Source: Streblospio benedicti (taxonomy: Eukaryota; Annelida; Polychaeta; Spionida; Spionidae). Taken from it: a stretch of DNA of 64,000 bases. The position numbers and the translations under genes were made by a program. The notes beneath the pieces are model-generated. The model ran no database searches. It was given only the letters and a program-made list of their open reading frames with translations, and had not been told where the DNA came from. Below, piece after piece: positions 53,803 through 64,000 of this stretch (positions within the stretch are counted from its first letter, which is position 1; each line of letters begins with the position of its first letter). The DNA is taken from NCBI GenBank assembly GCA_019095985.1, contig CM032666.1, positions 45,288,186-45,352,185 of the forward strand, given 5' to 3'.

Positions 53803-56800
53803 TTATTTTTTCTTTGGCTTTGGTCTCATCTTTTTCTTTTTGTCGTCTTCTCCGCCGATTTTCCTGGAACAAAAATCATGAACATTACTGAGCAATCATA
53901 CAGGCTTGAATATTCCTCTAACTAGTCAGAATCTAGAACAGACGAAAACTGAAACTTATCTTTAAAGCTGGTGCATATATTATATATAATCATTTCATGC
54001 TTGCTATTCCTTTCAACTGTATTAGAATTTCATTTCCTTACACCTGCTAGTATTGTTATCATACGTACTTTTCGTATGTGTCCCGTGGCCATAGAACATA
54101 GTAAGTCCACACCCACGGCCTATGGATATGTTCACTGTGTTTTAAAGCTTCAGAATGATTTCTTCTTTGAATGTTATGATCTCGTCTCTTTAGGAGTTCT
54201 TCTCTACGTTTCTCCATCTCCAATTGCATTTTGGCTTTAGCCTCTGCCTCTAGTCGTTTTAGCTGCAATATTTTAAAGTGAAGAGTAAATATCATCTATC
54301 TACTTAACTTATAATGCATCCTTCATTTGCATATGGATAGCTTGTTGTAAGACAGTTAACTAACGGATTATTTAAGCTATTCATTTCGTTTCAAAATAAG
54401 GATAACAAAATCGTACCTCTTCCATTCTGATTCTATCCTGTTCCCGCCTTTTCTGTAATTCCTCTTCTCGTCGTAATCTCTCTGCCTCTAATCTCTTCTC
54501 CTCTTCCAACAATCTTTGCCTGATAAAATTTAATGTAATCTGTTAAATGTAACGATAACTTGAAATTCGTATGACATTCAGTTGTTTAGCCATGTCTTAT
54601 ATAAATGCATTGCATATATTATAGCTAAATATACAACAAATATCATTTACCAGACACTTTTGATCGTGTTTATTAGACTAGACAAATCATATAGTGTATG
54701 GCAATTATCTTTCAGACAATTTGTGTCCAGATAATTTCCAAACAAAATATATACATAATCGAGGGTATGGAATATGATGATTACCTCCCATAAAAATTCT
54801 TGACCTCATAAAAACGTACTATAACATCACATGATCACACATCACATAACCATTTGACAAACCCGACACACCTCATCATTTCTTCCTCTTCTTCCATCTG
54901 TCTGGCGAGTTCCAGCTTCTGACGCCTCTTGCGCGCTGCTTCCTCCCTCTCCTCCACAAGGCGAGCCATGGCCTCCTCCTCAGCCTGCCGCTCCAGCTCC
55001 CGTATTCGCTCCTCTTCCTCTTGGGCTTGTTGTTTAGCGAGTCGCTCTTCCTCCTAACAGAATATTGTTCAGTATAAATGATCAACCTAAATTATGATAA
55101 CAAAGTGTCATTGTGCCCAATGAATATCAGTACATCTGGTTCCAAGGAGCAAGAGTGCACTTTGTACAAACTTAATGGCTTTAACGTTTTAAAGTGTTAT
55201 TTTTGAAGGGTAACAATATCGTCCATTAATTATTCTATAATTCATTATTATATTAATAAATGAACACTCCCTTAATCGTGCCAATCATAGATAAATTTAT
55301 CTTTCATGTATGGATGGAAATTTAATTATATAATGATAAAATATTTACATACACAATAATTTTCTTGGGATATGCTACATTAACATGCCCTTAACATGCT
55401 TCTAACCACACAGTGCATGTATAGATAAATTGTGAAAAGCAGGTATTTTGTAACATAAATGTGTAAACTTTTATTTCATATGGTCTGCATCTGAATTTAT
55501 GGACATACACGATAGTTACGCCCATAGATTCATACGATTAATAGCAAAAGCATTAAGTTTCCATTGAAAAGTGGACCTGTACATGGTTATTATTATCAAA
55601 TGTTGGAAAGAAATGACAATGTCTTCATCAATAAAAACAAATCGCACAATAAATCATATATTGAAACAAATCACATGTCATTTAGACGCAATTTGATTGC
55701 AATTTGTCATGACAAATGTTACAATAACAACATTTTAAGATTCTAACATTTGACAAACTATGTTATTTCTACACTAAATAGGACTTTGATAACAACATTT
55801 ACGTTATTCTTGAAGTGCTGTAGATTTTAAATAGAAATGCGACTGAGAAGATTGCTCAAGTTATTGGTGTAGATGTATGATTATACAATTGAAAGTGCAG
55901 AACGATAAAGTATATGATGCCAAATTGTTATAATCTAACAAGTATTTGTCGGTGAGGTTTATCTGTGTTTATGAAAAAAAAAATATAGTGTTTATAGCGT
56001 TTTATGTGTAATTGATTTTATTGAACAAGATATATTAGTTAGTGATCAGTTATTGAGAGCAAGTGAGACAGTATATAAATACCCTTGATTGTATTTTCTT
56101 ATCCTGGAATACAAAGCAACCCTAGATACTAAAGAATGCTATGGGTTAAAATAAAACAAAAGCATGTGTCCTGGTGAATGCTTAGTAAAATCCTTGATAG
56201 AGGTAAAACCAAAATATACCACGTTGGACATAACGCAAACATCAACAAAAGCCTTTGATTCAATCCTATAAGTAAACTTGCATATTAAAAAAATCCGTTG
56301 ATAAAGATCAGATATAAACCGGAAAAAAGCATATAGTAGAAAATAAGCAAGAAAGTCAAAATAAAAACGAACGAGGACACAGCAACATATATAAAGATGC
56401 TTAAAACTTAATTCAGACATGTAATTTCAGGTCAAATCAAGTCAAAATTAAACAAGCACTATTCACAAATATCAAAATGTGGAGAATGAATTAAGTCATT
56501 CTAACATTGAATTACCTCTTGTCGTTCACGTTCCTTCTCCTCTTCTTCCTCTTTCCGCAACCTTTCTTCTTCAGCTAATCGGCGCTTCTCCTCAGCATCT
56601 GCTATTCGCATTCTCAGTTCCAGTTCTTTTTGTCTTGCTGCTTCTTCCTTTTCCCTGTGAAGAAAGAAGATAATATGCCCGGGGGGGGGGGGGGGGTCGA
56701 ATAATGACGGAGAGGGGGAGGGATTTTCAGAGAAAAATGACGTCATTGCAGACTGTGGAGTGTGGGTGGGTTGCAAATGTAAAAAGTGTTATTTCTAATA

Positions 56801-57406
56801 ATTTTCCGATGGAATCGTATCAAATGTAACCTATCAATATGTTGTCAATATTGCTTTTTGGAGGTTCTATAGCAATGCACTAGATTCTGTTTACTGTTTA
56901 TATGGGTAGTAGTAAGGACGGTGGTGCATCAGTAAGTAAATATGACGAGTCATAGCATAGTATGGGGGGGGGGAGGTTGGGGGGGGGGGGAAGAATAATT
57001 ACGCATGAAGACATGGCGGGGGGGGGGGTCAGAAACGCCCGAAAAAGCGATGACGTCATTTGTGAATGATCCCTTAGTTGACATAATTTGTGAGGACAAT
57101 TCTATCACATGGTGTATACAGTTAACCAATGTCATTACTCTTTAATGTTTAATCAGAATAAAAAAATATTGGAACCAAACTTACTTTTCTTCTCTTCTTC
57201 TATCTATTGCTTCTTGTTTTTTCTTTTCAATATCAGCCTTACGTTTAGCTTCTCTCTCCTCCCGGGCCAGTTTTCTAGCAGCAACAAGAGCAGCTCTAGC
57301 TTCCTCCTCTTCTTCTTCGGCTAGATTTGCTTCGTCTGTTAGTTCTTTAAGTTCCTCATCAAGAGCCTGAACAGTAGGAAGCGTTTTCTCTATCAATTCA
57401 TATTCA
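53803..57406 (-). CDS. Charged coiled-coil protein (3' six exons)
   Basis: The exons on the minus strand are 57406-57185, 56654-56516, 55053-54872, 54519-54417, 54262-54069 and 53863-53803 (stop at 53,805-53,803). Phases match at all junctions, giving about 300 residues. The first 230 or so are an almost continuous Glu/Lys/Arg/Ala-rich helix with heptad character (RQAEEEAMARLVEEREEAAR, LKRLEAEAKAKMQLEMEKRR), predicted as a long single helix or coiled coil. The end is different: HIHRPWVWTYYVLWPRDTYE, then a Lys-rich tail KKKKMRPKPKKK. The aromatic cap is not expected in a generic coiled coil and should be the diagnostic part. It may be related to KIAA2012-type proteins, but I cannot confirm this. 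The N-terminal exons were not found to the right of 57,406. Confidence 0.8.
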
Positions 57407-57700
57407 CTGAAAACTCACTGTCAACAAGACCACAACTTCTGCAACTGTATGGCATGTATTTGATGTTTACCTGTCTTCTTTTGCCTGATCATATGGAAAC
57501 GATACACAACAAATGAATCCCTTTACCATTTACCAGATTTTCACACCTTGCATAACAATCAAAGGTTTGTACATTATTTTGAGCTAAAATTATAAACGTA
57601 CACCAGATAGCTTTCTACCTCTCTCAAAGTTTTCGTCAGTCTGCCACCAACGCGCCTACTTGAGAGGCTGAACGCCTTGTTACCCCCCCCCCCCCCCCAG
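56681..57700. repeat. Poly-G/poly-C runs in introns of the coiled-coil gene
   Basis: Long G runs occur at about 56,681-56,696, 56,964-56,989 (two runs) and 57,018-57,027, and a C run at about 57,685-57,699. On one strand these can form G-quadruplexes. Run lengths in the assembly may be inaccurate. Confidence 0.9.
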
Positions 57701-58886
57701 CTCCAGATGCTCAAGAAGTCGCCAGAAGCTTAGTGTCACTTCGAGGTGGACGTAGGTGTTCTGGCCTCATCTGTGGAGTGATCTGGCTGCTTTGGTTGAG
57801 CACTTCTGGCTTGCTTAACTGAGGATTATAGTTGACAGATGAAACCGTCAAGTGCCACGATTGCCATTGCAATCTGAAGCAATGGAAGCATTAAACATAA
57901 GCATCTGTTCCAACAGTTGGGTTGTTCACGATGCTCCATGATTAATGCCCTCGTCCTAGAGAAAATGACATACGCCTGTCTAGTTCTTGCCAAAAAAAGT
58001 CCCCCCACATCACTTCTCTGGAGAAGGGATTTATATTTTTATTTTTCCGCTTGTGTGCTCCCCTTTTGGAATAATGAGTTGTTGATTTGGATTATCTTTT
58101 TGCTTTTCTGGGTCGTCTGGAAGGCGAACTTGATCATCGTTAAGTCTTTCTGCTTAAATGTGGCATTGCTGACATGTCCACGAAGATGTTCGTATTATGG
58201 TGTGGTATGTCCAAATGGTTTCATACGCCTACTTGTTCAGCCAGTCCATTATAAAGGTCACAGACCGTAATTCCCGACTATCCCGTACGTTTTAGCTACA
58301 AAATATACACATTGTTTTCTCATATCTGGCTTCCTTTAGAGCATCTGGAGCTTGCATTGGCTATGTAAAATTGGGGGATTATGTACTTTCAAACTTTTAA
58401 GCTCAGAAGCAATGTATAAACATGTGATGGTTATGTCTAACTTGCGCAAATGATAATATTCAACAGGGACATCGCTGCATAGTGCTATTAGTTACAATAA
58501 GGCCTATTAATAATGTCTCTAAAACATTAATATAGACTATCAATAGCTTAGTGTTGTCTTACAACTATTTACAATAAACCCCACATGCGTCAGCCATCTA
58601 TCTTTATTTGTTTAATCTTTGAATCTTTACTTACTTTTCAGTAGCACATCCCAGATCTACTGTAACTTGCAGCACATGCGTTCAAATGTGAATAGAATAA
58701 ACAAGCCATAGCCACTGTAGCACCCATCTGGTTCGGTAAAAAATAATATGGTGGTTTTCGCTATGGGGGCTGCTCATTCTCGACAAGAGGCTAATGATTT
58801 CATTTTAACGTTATTGTTAAAACTAAATACATACACATGTAACAAATTCCATGTAATCAATCCTATATATATTATATATAAACTAT
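57407..58886. other. Upstream of the coiled-coil exons; no gene recognised
   Basis: The remaining 5' exons of the coiled-coil gene are expected here or beyond on the minus strand. Sequence at 57,600-58,020 is less AT-rich and has long open frames on both strands, but the translations match no family I know. It could be a decayed mobile element. Confidence 0.35.
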
Positions 58887-59389
58887 TTGCGTCGCTTCAG
58901 CTCAGCTGATGAAGCAAGCATTGTGTTTCGTTTTTTTGTGACAACTAACTATGCATGTATTATGTATGTATGTGTGTATGTATGTCTCCGGACAAACTAG
59001 AGCTTTAACTGTTGCACCAATTTCGTTCAAACTTTAAACGACTATGAGGTAAGAGGCAACACCAAAGTGATTCGATTTTGGGCACACTGCCAATTAAATT
59101 GTGATTTCTAGAAGCCCGTTTATGACATTTTTACTGATATGCAATGCACTTAAGCGAGCAAGAAAAAAATCAATATTCTAACCAAGCAGTAAATATTGAT
59201 TATTGGTTTGAAACGGATATCGATTATTATCTGTTATTCAAATAGTACTATTCTGATTCATTGTGATGTTTTTTTCTCAAATTCATAAATTTCTTGATTT
59301 TAAAGTATACATCATTTCAGTAGATATCTTAAGTGCCCATGAGTCAATGTTGTTCTAGCGACAGTGTTCTTTAAACACTTTTGATCTAG
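58887..59389 (-). mobile_element. Helitron-like element, copy B
   Basis: This is a copy of the family at 18,829, in minus orientation. It carries the 3' end complement TTGCGTCGCTTCAGCTCAGC, a short ATGTATGT core, CTCCGGACAAACTAGAGCTT and the block complementary to CGAAATTGGTGCAACAG. It ends CACTTTTGATCTAG. It is nearly full length with a very short microsatellite. Confidence 0.7.
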
Positions 59390-59441
59390 TTGCGTCACTT
59401 CAGCTCAGCTGCTGAAGCAAGCATTGTGTTTCATTCGTTTG

Positions 59442-59472
<31 letters not shown>

Positions 59473-59993
59473 GATCAAAAGTGTTCAAAGAACACTGCGT
59501 CGCTAGAACGACGTTGACTTATGGGCAATTAAGATATATACTGAAATAATGTATACTTTACAATCAAGAAATTTATGAATTTGAAGAGAAAACATCAGAA
59601 TGAATCAGAATCAATATATCCAGCAAAAAGATATTTGTGTTGCCATACAATAGTACTGAATAACACGATGATAATCAATATCTGTTTCAAATCCAACAAT
59701 CAATTTTGCTGTTGCTTGGAATATTGATTTTTTTTCTTGAAGGGTAAGTGCATTGAATATTATTAGAAATGTCATAAAAACGCTTCTAGAAAGCTCAGTT
59801 TAATTGGCAGATTGCCCAAAATCGAATCACTTTGGTGTCGCCTCAAACCTCATAGTTGTGTAAAGTTTGAACGAAATCGGTTCATCGGTACGCCCGCTAG
59901 CTTGTCCAAAGACATACATACATAGTTACAAACATAGTTACAAACGAACTAAACACAATGCTTGCTTCAGCAGCTGAGCTGAAGCGACGCAAC
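59390..59993 (+). mobile_element. Helitron-like elements C (3' end only, inverted) and D (complete)
   Basis: An inverted 3' terminus (59,390-59,460) with a CTAA microsatellite abuts directly the 5' start AGATCAAAAGTGTTCAAAGA of a plus-oriented complete copy ending GCTGAAGCGACGCAAC at 59,993. The composite therefore has the family's hairpin terminus at both ends. Confidence 0.68.
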
Positions 59994-60476
59994 TATGTAA
60001 CTATGTGACTAACTATGTATGTCTCCGGAAAAGCTAGATCTTTAACCGTTGCACCGATTTCGTTCAATTTTACACGACTATGAGGTATGAGGCGAACCGA
60101 AGTGATTTGATTTTGGGCACTCTGCCAATTAAATTTTACTTTCTAGAAACGCTTTTATGACATTTTTAATGATATTCAATGCACTTAGCCAGCAAGAAAA
60201 AAAATAATATTCCAACCAAGCAGCAAAATTGATTATTGGATTTGAAACTGATACTGAATATTATTTGTTATTCAATACTATTATATGGCAACAAAAATAT
60301 CTTTTTCCTTGATATCTTGATTCTGATTCATTCTGATGTTTTCTCCTCAAATTCATAAATTTCTTGATTGTAAAGTATACATTCTATCATTCCGTGCAAA
60401 AATCACCGCCAATAACCCACGCTGATTGGTCAATCAGCGTGCTCAATCTTGCAATGGAAAACACGCTCCAGAGCGT

Positions 60477-60603
60477 GCGGAGACCACTACTACGCCGCTA
60501 GTCTAAACTCCTCACAATATCAATACAGCTGCTGACGTCGCAAGGCCTGTCCCGTGTAGCAGAGAGCAGAAGTTTAGACTAGCGCCGTAGTAGTGGTCTC
60601 CGC
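60477..60603. repeat. Inverted repeat with 33-bp arms
   Basis: The left arm begins GCGGAGACCACTACTACG and the right arm ends CGTAGTAGTGGTCTCCGC. They are almost perfectly complementary, with a loop of about 60 bp. It lies within the insertion in copy E. Confidence 0.85.
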
Positions 60604-60660
60604 GTGCTCTATTTTGGCAAAATATGATTTATTTTGAAATAAAATGGATTTTAGAATGGT

Positions 60661-60792
60661 GATTGACCACTCGATTGTGGTGTCAATTGCAAAATTGAGC
60701 GTGCTGACGTCTGATTTACCCTCACTTCGTTCGAGTAAATCAGACGTCAGCATGCTCAATTTTGCGATTGACACTCCAATCTCGTGGTCAAT
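60661..60792. repeat. Near-perfect palindrome with 59-bp arms
   Basis: The left arm runs from GATTGACCAC to CTGATTTACC and the right arm from GAGTAAATCAG to GTGGTCAAT. A loop of about 14 bp separates arms matching at roughly 90%. It is a foldback structure that would form a long hairpin. Confidence 0.88.
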
Positions 60793-61682
60793 TCCTACAT
60801 TATTTCAGTATATATCTTAATTACTTATGAGTCAACGCCATTCTAGCGACGCAGTGTTCTTTGAACACTTTTGATCTAGTTTCGTCGCTTCAGCAACTGA
60901 AGTGAAAGCCTTGTGATCACTCCGTTTCTATGTATGTATGTACCGACCGACCGACCGACCGACCGACCGACCGACCGACTGACCGACCGACCGACCGACC
61001 GACCGACCGACTGACTGACTGACTAGATCAAAAGTGTTCAAAGAAAACTGTGTCGCTAGAACGACGTTGACTCATGGGCGATTATTAAAGATATATACTG
61101 AAATGATGTATACTTTACGATCAAGAAAGTTATGAATTTGAGGAGAAAACATCAGAATGAATCAGAATCAATACATCCAGCAAACAGATATTTTTGTTGC
61201 CACACAATAGTACTATTTGAATATATATACGTATATAATTACACAAACCAGCTGTTACCTACTTTTGGCCACCACCCCCTACGAATTTTGGACATTTATC
61301 CCCCTTTGCTCTTATCAGTGGCGTTTCAGGGCTTCAAAACTAGACCCGCTCCCTGCATTACTACTGTTTGCATGTTGCCATATGCACCATACCTTTCATT
61401 CTCTACTCATTTTAAGGCCACTGCTTTACCCAACCTGTTTGGCAATGCTGATTCGACGAAAATGTGACATTTTTCCTCTCCTGGCGCTCACCACTACAGT
61501 TTTGTCACTTAAAAACTTGAGCTACGTCAGTAATGTAGAAATCGGTTCACAAGCCGCACACATTCAATTATGTCATCATTTATGAGAAAACAGGTTTGAA
61601 ATGGTCAATAAATACCCTGCATTATAACGGGAAGAATCATAACAGAATACAGCTCAGTCACTCCCTAGACATACGAACGCAT

Positions 61683-62410
61683 ATGGTCGGATTTCTGCAC
61701 TACAGTTACGTCGGCCGTATGCCTGCTGTTCTGTGCATCTGTTTGATGTTCATTGATTTTGAAGCTTTATTTAGTAGTTTAATAAAATCAATAGAGGTTT
61801 CCCTAGAAGTAGCAGGTGTGCTAGATTCATATTTTGTCTCACGGGTTTAGATATCCAGTGGTCAAACAAGACGATATTTTTATGGCCAGTAATATTTCAC
61901 CAAGACTATATATACTCCCCTCGAAATTGTCTCCGTAGGAGACGTGAAGCTAGTAACAGATAATCCGCAGTTTCAAACTCAATAATCAATATTTGCTGCT
62001 AGGTTGGAATATTGATTTTTTCTGGCTGTTTTAAATGCATTGAATATCAGTAAATAGACAAAACCGGGTGAGTTGTTAACATTGATTATTTTATTGGGCA
62101 AGTTCTTGTGGCGTATCATGGCGAGCTCTAAGGGCGAGCCGTGATACGCCACAAGAACGAGCCCAATAAAATAATCAATGTTACACAACGAACCCGTTTG
62201 TAGGAATACACATAATGATCCTAATAGAAGATGGCCAGTCACTCGCTAGCCTGTGGTCGGACTTCTGCACTACAGTTACGTCGGCCGTAGGACTGCTACG
62301 CACGCTGTACTGTGCATCTGTTTGATGTTCATTGATTTTGGAGCTTTTCTTAGAAGTTTAATAAAATCAATAGAGGTTTTCCTAGAAGTAGCAGGTGTGC
62401 TAGATTCATG
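61683..62410. repeat. Direct repeat pair of about 150 bp
   Basis: Segment 61,685-61,835 recurs at 62,256-62,408. Shared blocks are TCTGCACTACAGTTACGTCG, TGTGCATCTGTTTGATGTTC and AGAAGTAGCAGGTGTGCTAG. The two copies flank the palindrome at 62,065-62,196, and both are insertions relative to the Helitron-like element. Confidence 0.85.
62065..62196. repeat. Palindrome with about 60-bp arms
   Basis: The left arm includes ATTGATTATTTTATTGGGC and TTCTTGTGGCGTATCATGGC. The right arm is its complement, ending AATCAATGTT. The loop is only a few bases (TCTAAG). Confidence 0.88.
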
Positions 62411-62728
62411 AACATATTTGAAGTGGGGCAAAAGTCGTCCGGTTGACAACTAACCATATACAGAATCCGTATATGGACAGTCCTGATACAACATATTTTT
62501 ACAAGGCAGTTCTGGAGGTCGATATCGACTGAAAATAAATGCAAAAGACTGATAAATGTCATAAATGGGCTTCTAGAAAGCTCAATTTAATTGGAAGAGT
62601 GCCCAAAATCGAATCACTTTGGTGTCGCCTCATACCTCATAGTTGCCTAAAGGTTGAACGAAATCGGTGCAATGGTTAAAGCTCTAGCTTGTCCGGAGCC
62701 ATACATACATAGTTAGTTACATAGTTAC

Positions 62729-62779
<51 letters not shown>

Positions 62780-62832
62780 CAAATGAACGAAATACAATGC
62801 TTGCTTCAGCAGCTGAGCTGAAGCGACGCAAC

Positions 62833-63297
62833 TATGTAACTATGTGTGTATGTATGTCTCCGGACAAGCTAGAGCTTTAACTGTTGCACCGATTTCATTC
62901 AAATTTTACACGACTATGAGGTATGAGGCGACACCCAAAGTGTTCGATCTTGGGCGCTCTGCCAATTAGATTTTGCTTTCTAGAAGCGCTTTTATGACAT
63001 TTTTAATGATATTCAATGCACTTAGCCAGCAAGAAAAAAATAATATTCCAACCAAGCAGCAAAATTGATTATTGGATTTGAAACTGATATTGATATCATC
63101 TTGTTATGCAGTACTATTGTATGGCAACACAAATATCTTTTTGCTGGATATATTGATTCTAATTCATTCTGATGTTTTCTCCTCAAATTCATAAATTTCT
63201 TGATTGTAAAGTATACATTATTTCAGTATATATCTTAATTGCCCATATGTCAACGTCGTTCTAGCGACGCAGTGTTCTTTGAACACTTTTGATCTAG
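62833..63297 (-). mobile_element. Helitron-like element, copy H
   Basis: A minus-oriented copy that starts at the end of copy G. It has a very short TGTATGTATG core, CTCCGGACAAGCTAGAGCTT, the conserved block, a body and a terminus CACTTTTGATCTAG. Confidence 0.72.
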
Positions 63298-63941
63298 TTG
63301 CGTCGCTTCAGTAGCTGAAGCGAAAGCCCTGTGATTACTTTGTTTCTATGTATGTATGTATGTATGTATGTATGTATGTATGTATGTATGTATGTATGTA
63401 TGTATGTATGTATGTATGTATGTATGTATGTATGTATGTATGTATGTATGTATGTATGTATGTATGTATGTATGTATGTATGTATGTATGTATGTATGTA
63501 TGTATGTATGTCTCCGGACAAGCTAGAGCTTTTACCGTTACACCGATTTTGTTCAAACTTTACACAACTATGAGGTATGAGGCGACACCAAAGTGCTTCG
63601 ATTTTAGGCACTCTGCGAATTAAATTGTGTCTTCTAGAAGGCTATTTATGAAATTTTACTGATATTCAATGCACTTAGCCAGCAAGAAAATTCAATATTT
63701 GACCCTAGTAGAAAAGTCAAAGCCAGTTTGATAAAATCAATATGTCTGCTGAAAATTAATAAAATCAATACCGCGCACACTTGCACAGTACAATCACACT
63801 GTGATATTACTTGTGGCTAATTTAATTATTGTGTACTTTTAATCAAGATTTCCATAACGTTATAGTCAACTTTTAACAGTTAAACTTGAATAAGTCAACG
63901 TTGTTCTAGCGACGCTGTGTTCTTTGAACACTCTGATCTAG
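63298..63941 (-). mobile_element. Helitron-like element, copy I, with long (TGTA)n core
   Basis: Head-to-tail with copy H. The 3' terminus complement TGCGTCGCTTCAGTAGCTGA is followed by a (TGTA)n tract at about 63,347-63,508, the conserved block, a partly diverged body and a terminus CACTCTGATCTAG. The apparent MYVCMYVC or IHTYIHTY reading frames over the tract are not genes. Confidence 0.72.
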
Positions 63942-64000
63942 TTAAATTTGTGCTTCACTGACTCGTGCCAATATCTGCTTGTAGAGTGCATTATGATATT

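Larger units (their letters stand above)
59994..60879 (-). mobile_element. Helitron-like element, copy E, with nested foldback insertion
   Basis: This minus-oriented copy starts right at the end of copy D. Its body is interrupted at about 60,385-60,800 by a GC-richer palindromic block. After the block the family's 5' part resumes and ends TTTTGATCTAG. Confidence 0.68.
60880..62832 (+). mobile_element. Helitron-like elements F (inverted 3' end) and G (complete, with insertions)
   Basis: An inverted 3' terminus with (ACCG)n and ACTG repeats (about 60,943-61,022) is followed directly by CTAGATCAAAAGTGTTCAAA at 61,023, the start of a plus copy. That copy is interrupted at about 61,220-61,965 and again around 62,060-62,545. 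It resumes with its conserved block, an (AGTT)n core at about 62,726-62,778, and the terminus ending at 62,832. Confidence 0.65.

Noticed and set aside
57600-58020. Possible transposase remnant
   Set aside because: Six-frame reading gives no recognisable catalytic motif or ends; left as unassigned.

Overview
This 64 kb window is AT-rich animal nuclear DNA. Genes are made of short exons (about 60-220 bp) with GT/AG borders and kilobase introns, and the non-coding part is crowded with mobile elements and microsatellites. Calponin-family and IP3-receptor-family genes indicate a metazoan. Helitron/DINE-like elements with tetranucleotide cores, Ngaro-type and Ty3-type retrotransposon fossils, tRNA-derived repeats and many foldback elements fit an invertebrate, perhaps a mollusc or another lophotrochozoan. 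I cannot fix the species from sequence alone.

Layout. (1) 1-28,902, minus strand: the 5' two thirds (24 exons, about 841 codons) of a divergent inositol 1,4,5-trisphosphate receptor-like gene that runs off the left edge. Exon phases agree at every junction. Its introns hold a (TA)n tract, a 1.65 kb TTAA-flanked element, two tRNA-like repeats, a Ngaro/DIRS-type fossil with a nested MITE, a 100-N gap, a 151-bp tandem repeat, a second Ngaro-type 3' end split by a Helitron-like insertion, a Ty3-type pol fossil, and two copies of a TIR element. (2) 31,601-51,555, plus strand: a transgelin/calponin-family muscle-type protein with three clear 3' exons and a likely tiny first exon 19 kb upstream. (3) 44,714-45,550, minus strand, inside the large transgelin intron: an uninterrupted ORF for a single-pass membrane protein resembling KCNE potassium-channel beta subunits. 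(4) 53,803-57,406, minus strand: the 3' six exons of a highly charged coiled-coil protein. (5) 58,887-63,941: an array of back-to-back and nested Helitron-like non-autonomous elements with different tetranucleotide microsatellite cores and long palindromic insertions.

The four host genes have no evident common pathway. The divergent IP3-receptor-like gene appears, by eye alignment, to lack most residues that bind IP3 in canonical receptors. The repeats allow relative dating: the Helitron-like insertion interrupts a Ngaro-type terminal repeat that survives uninterrupted elsewhere in the window, giving a natural empty site.
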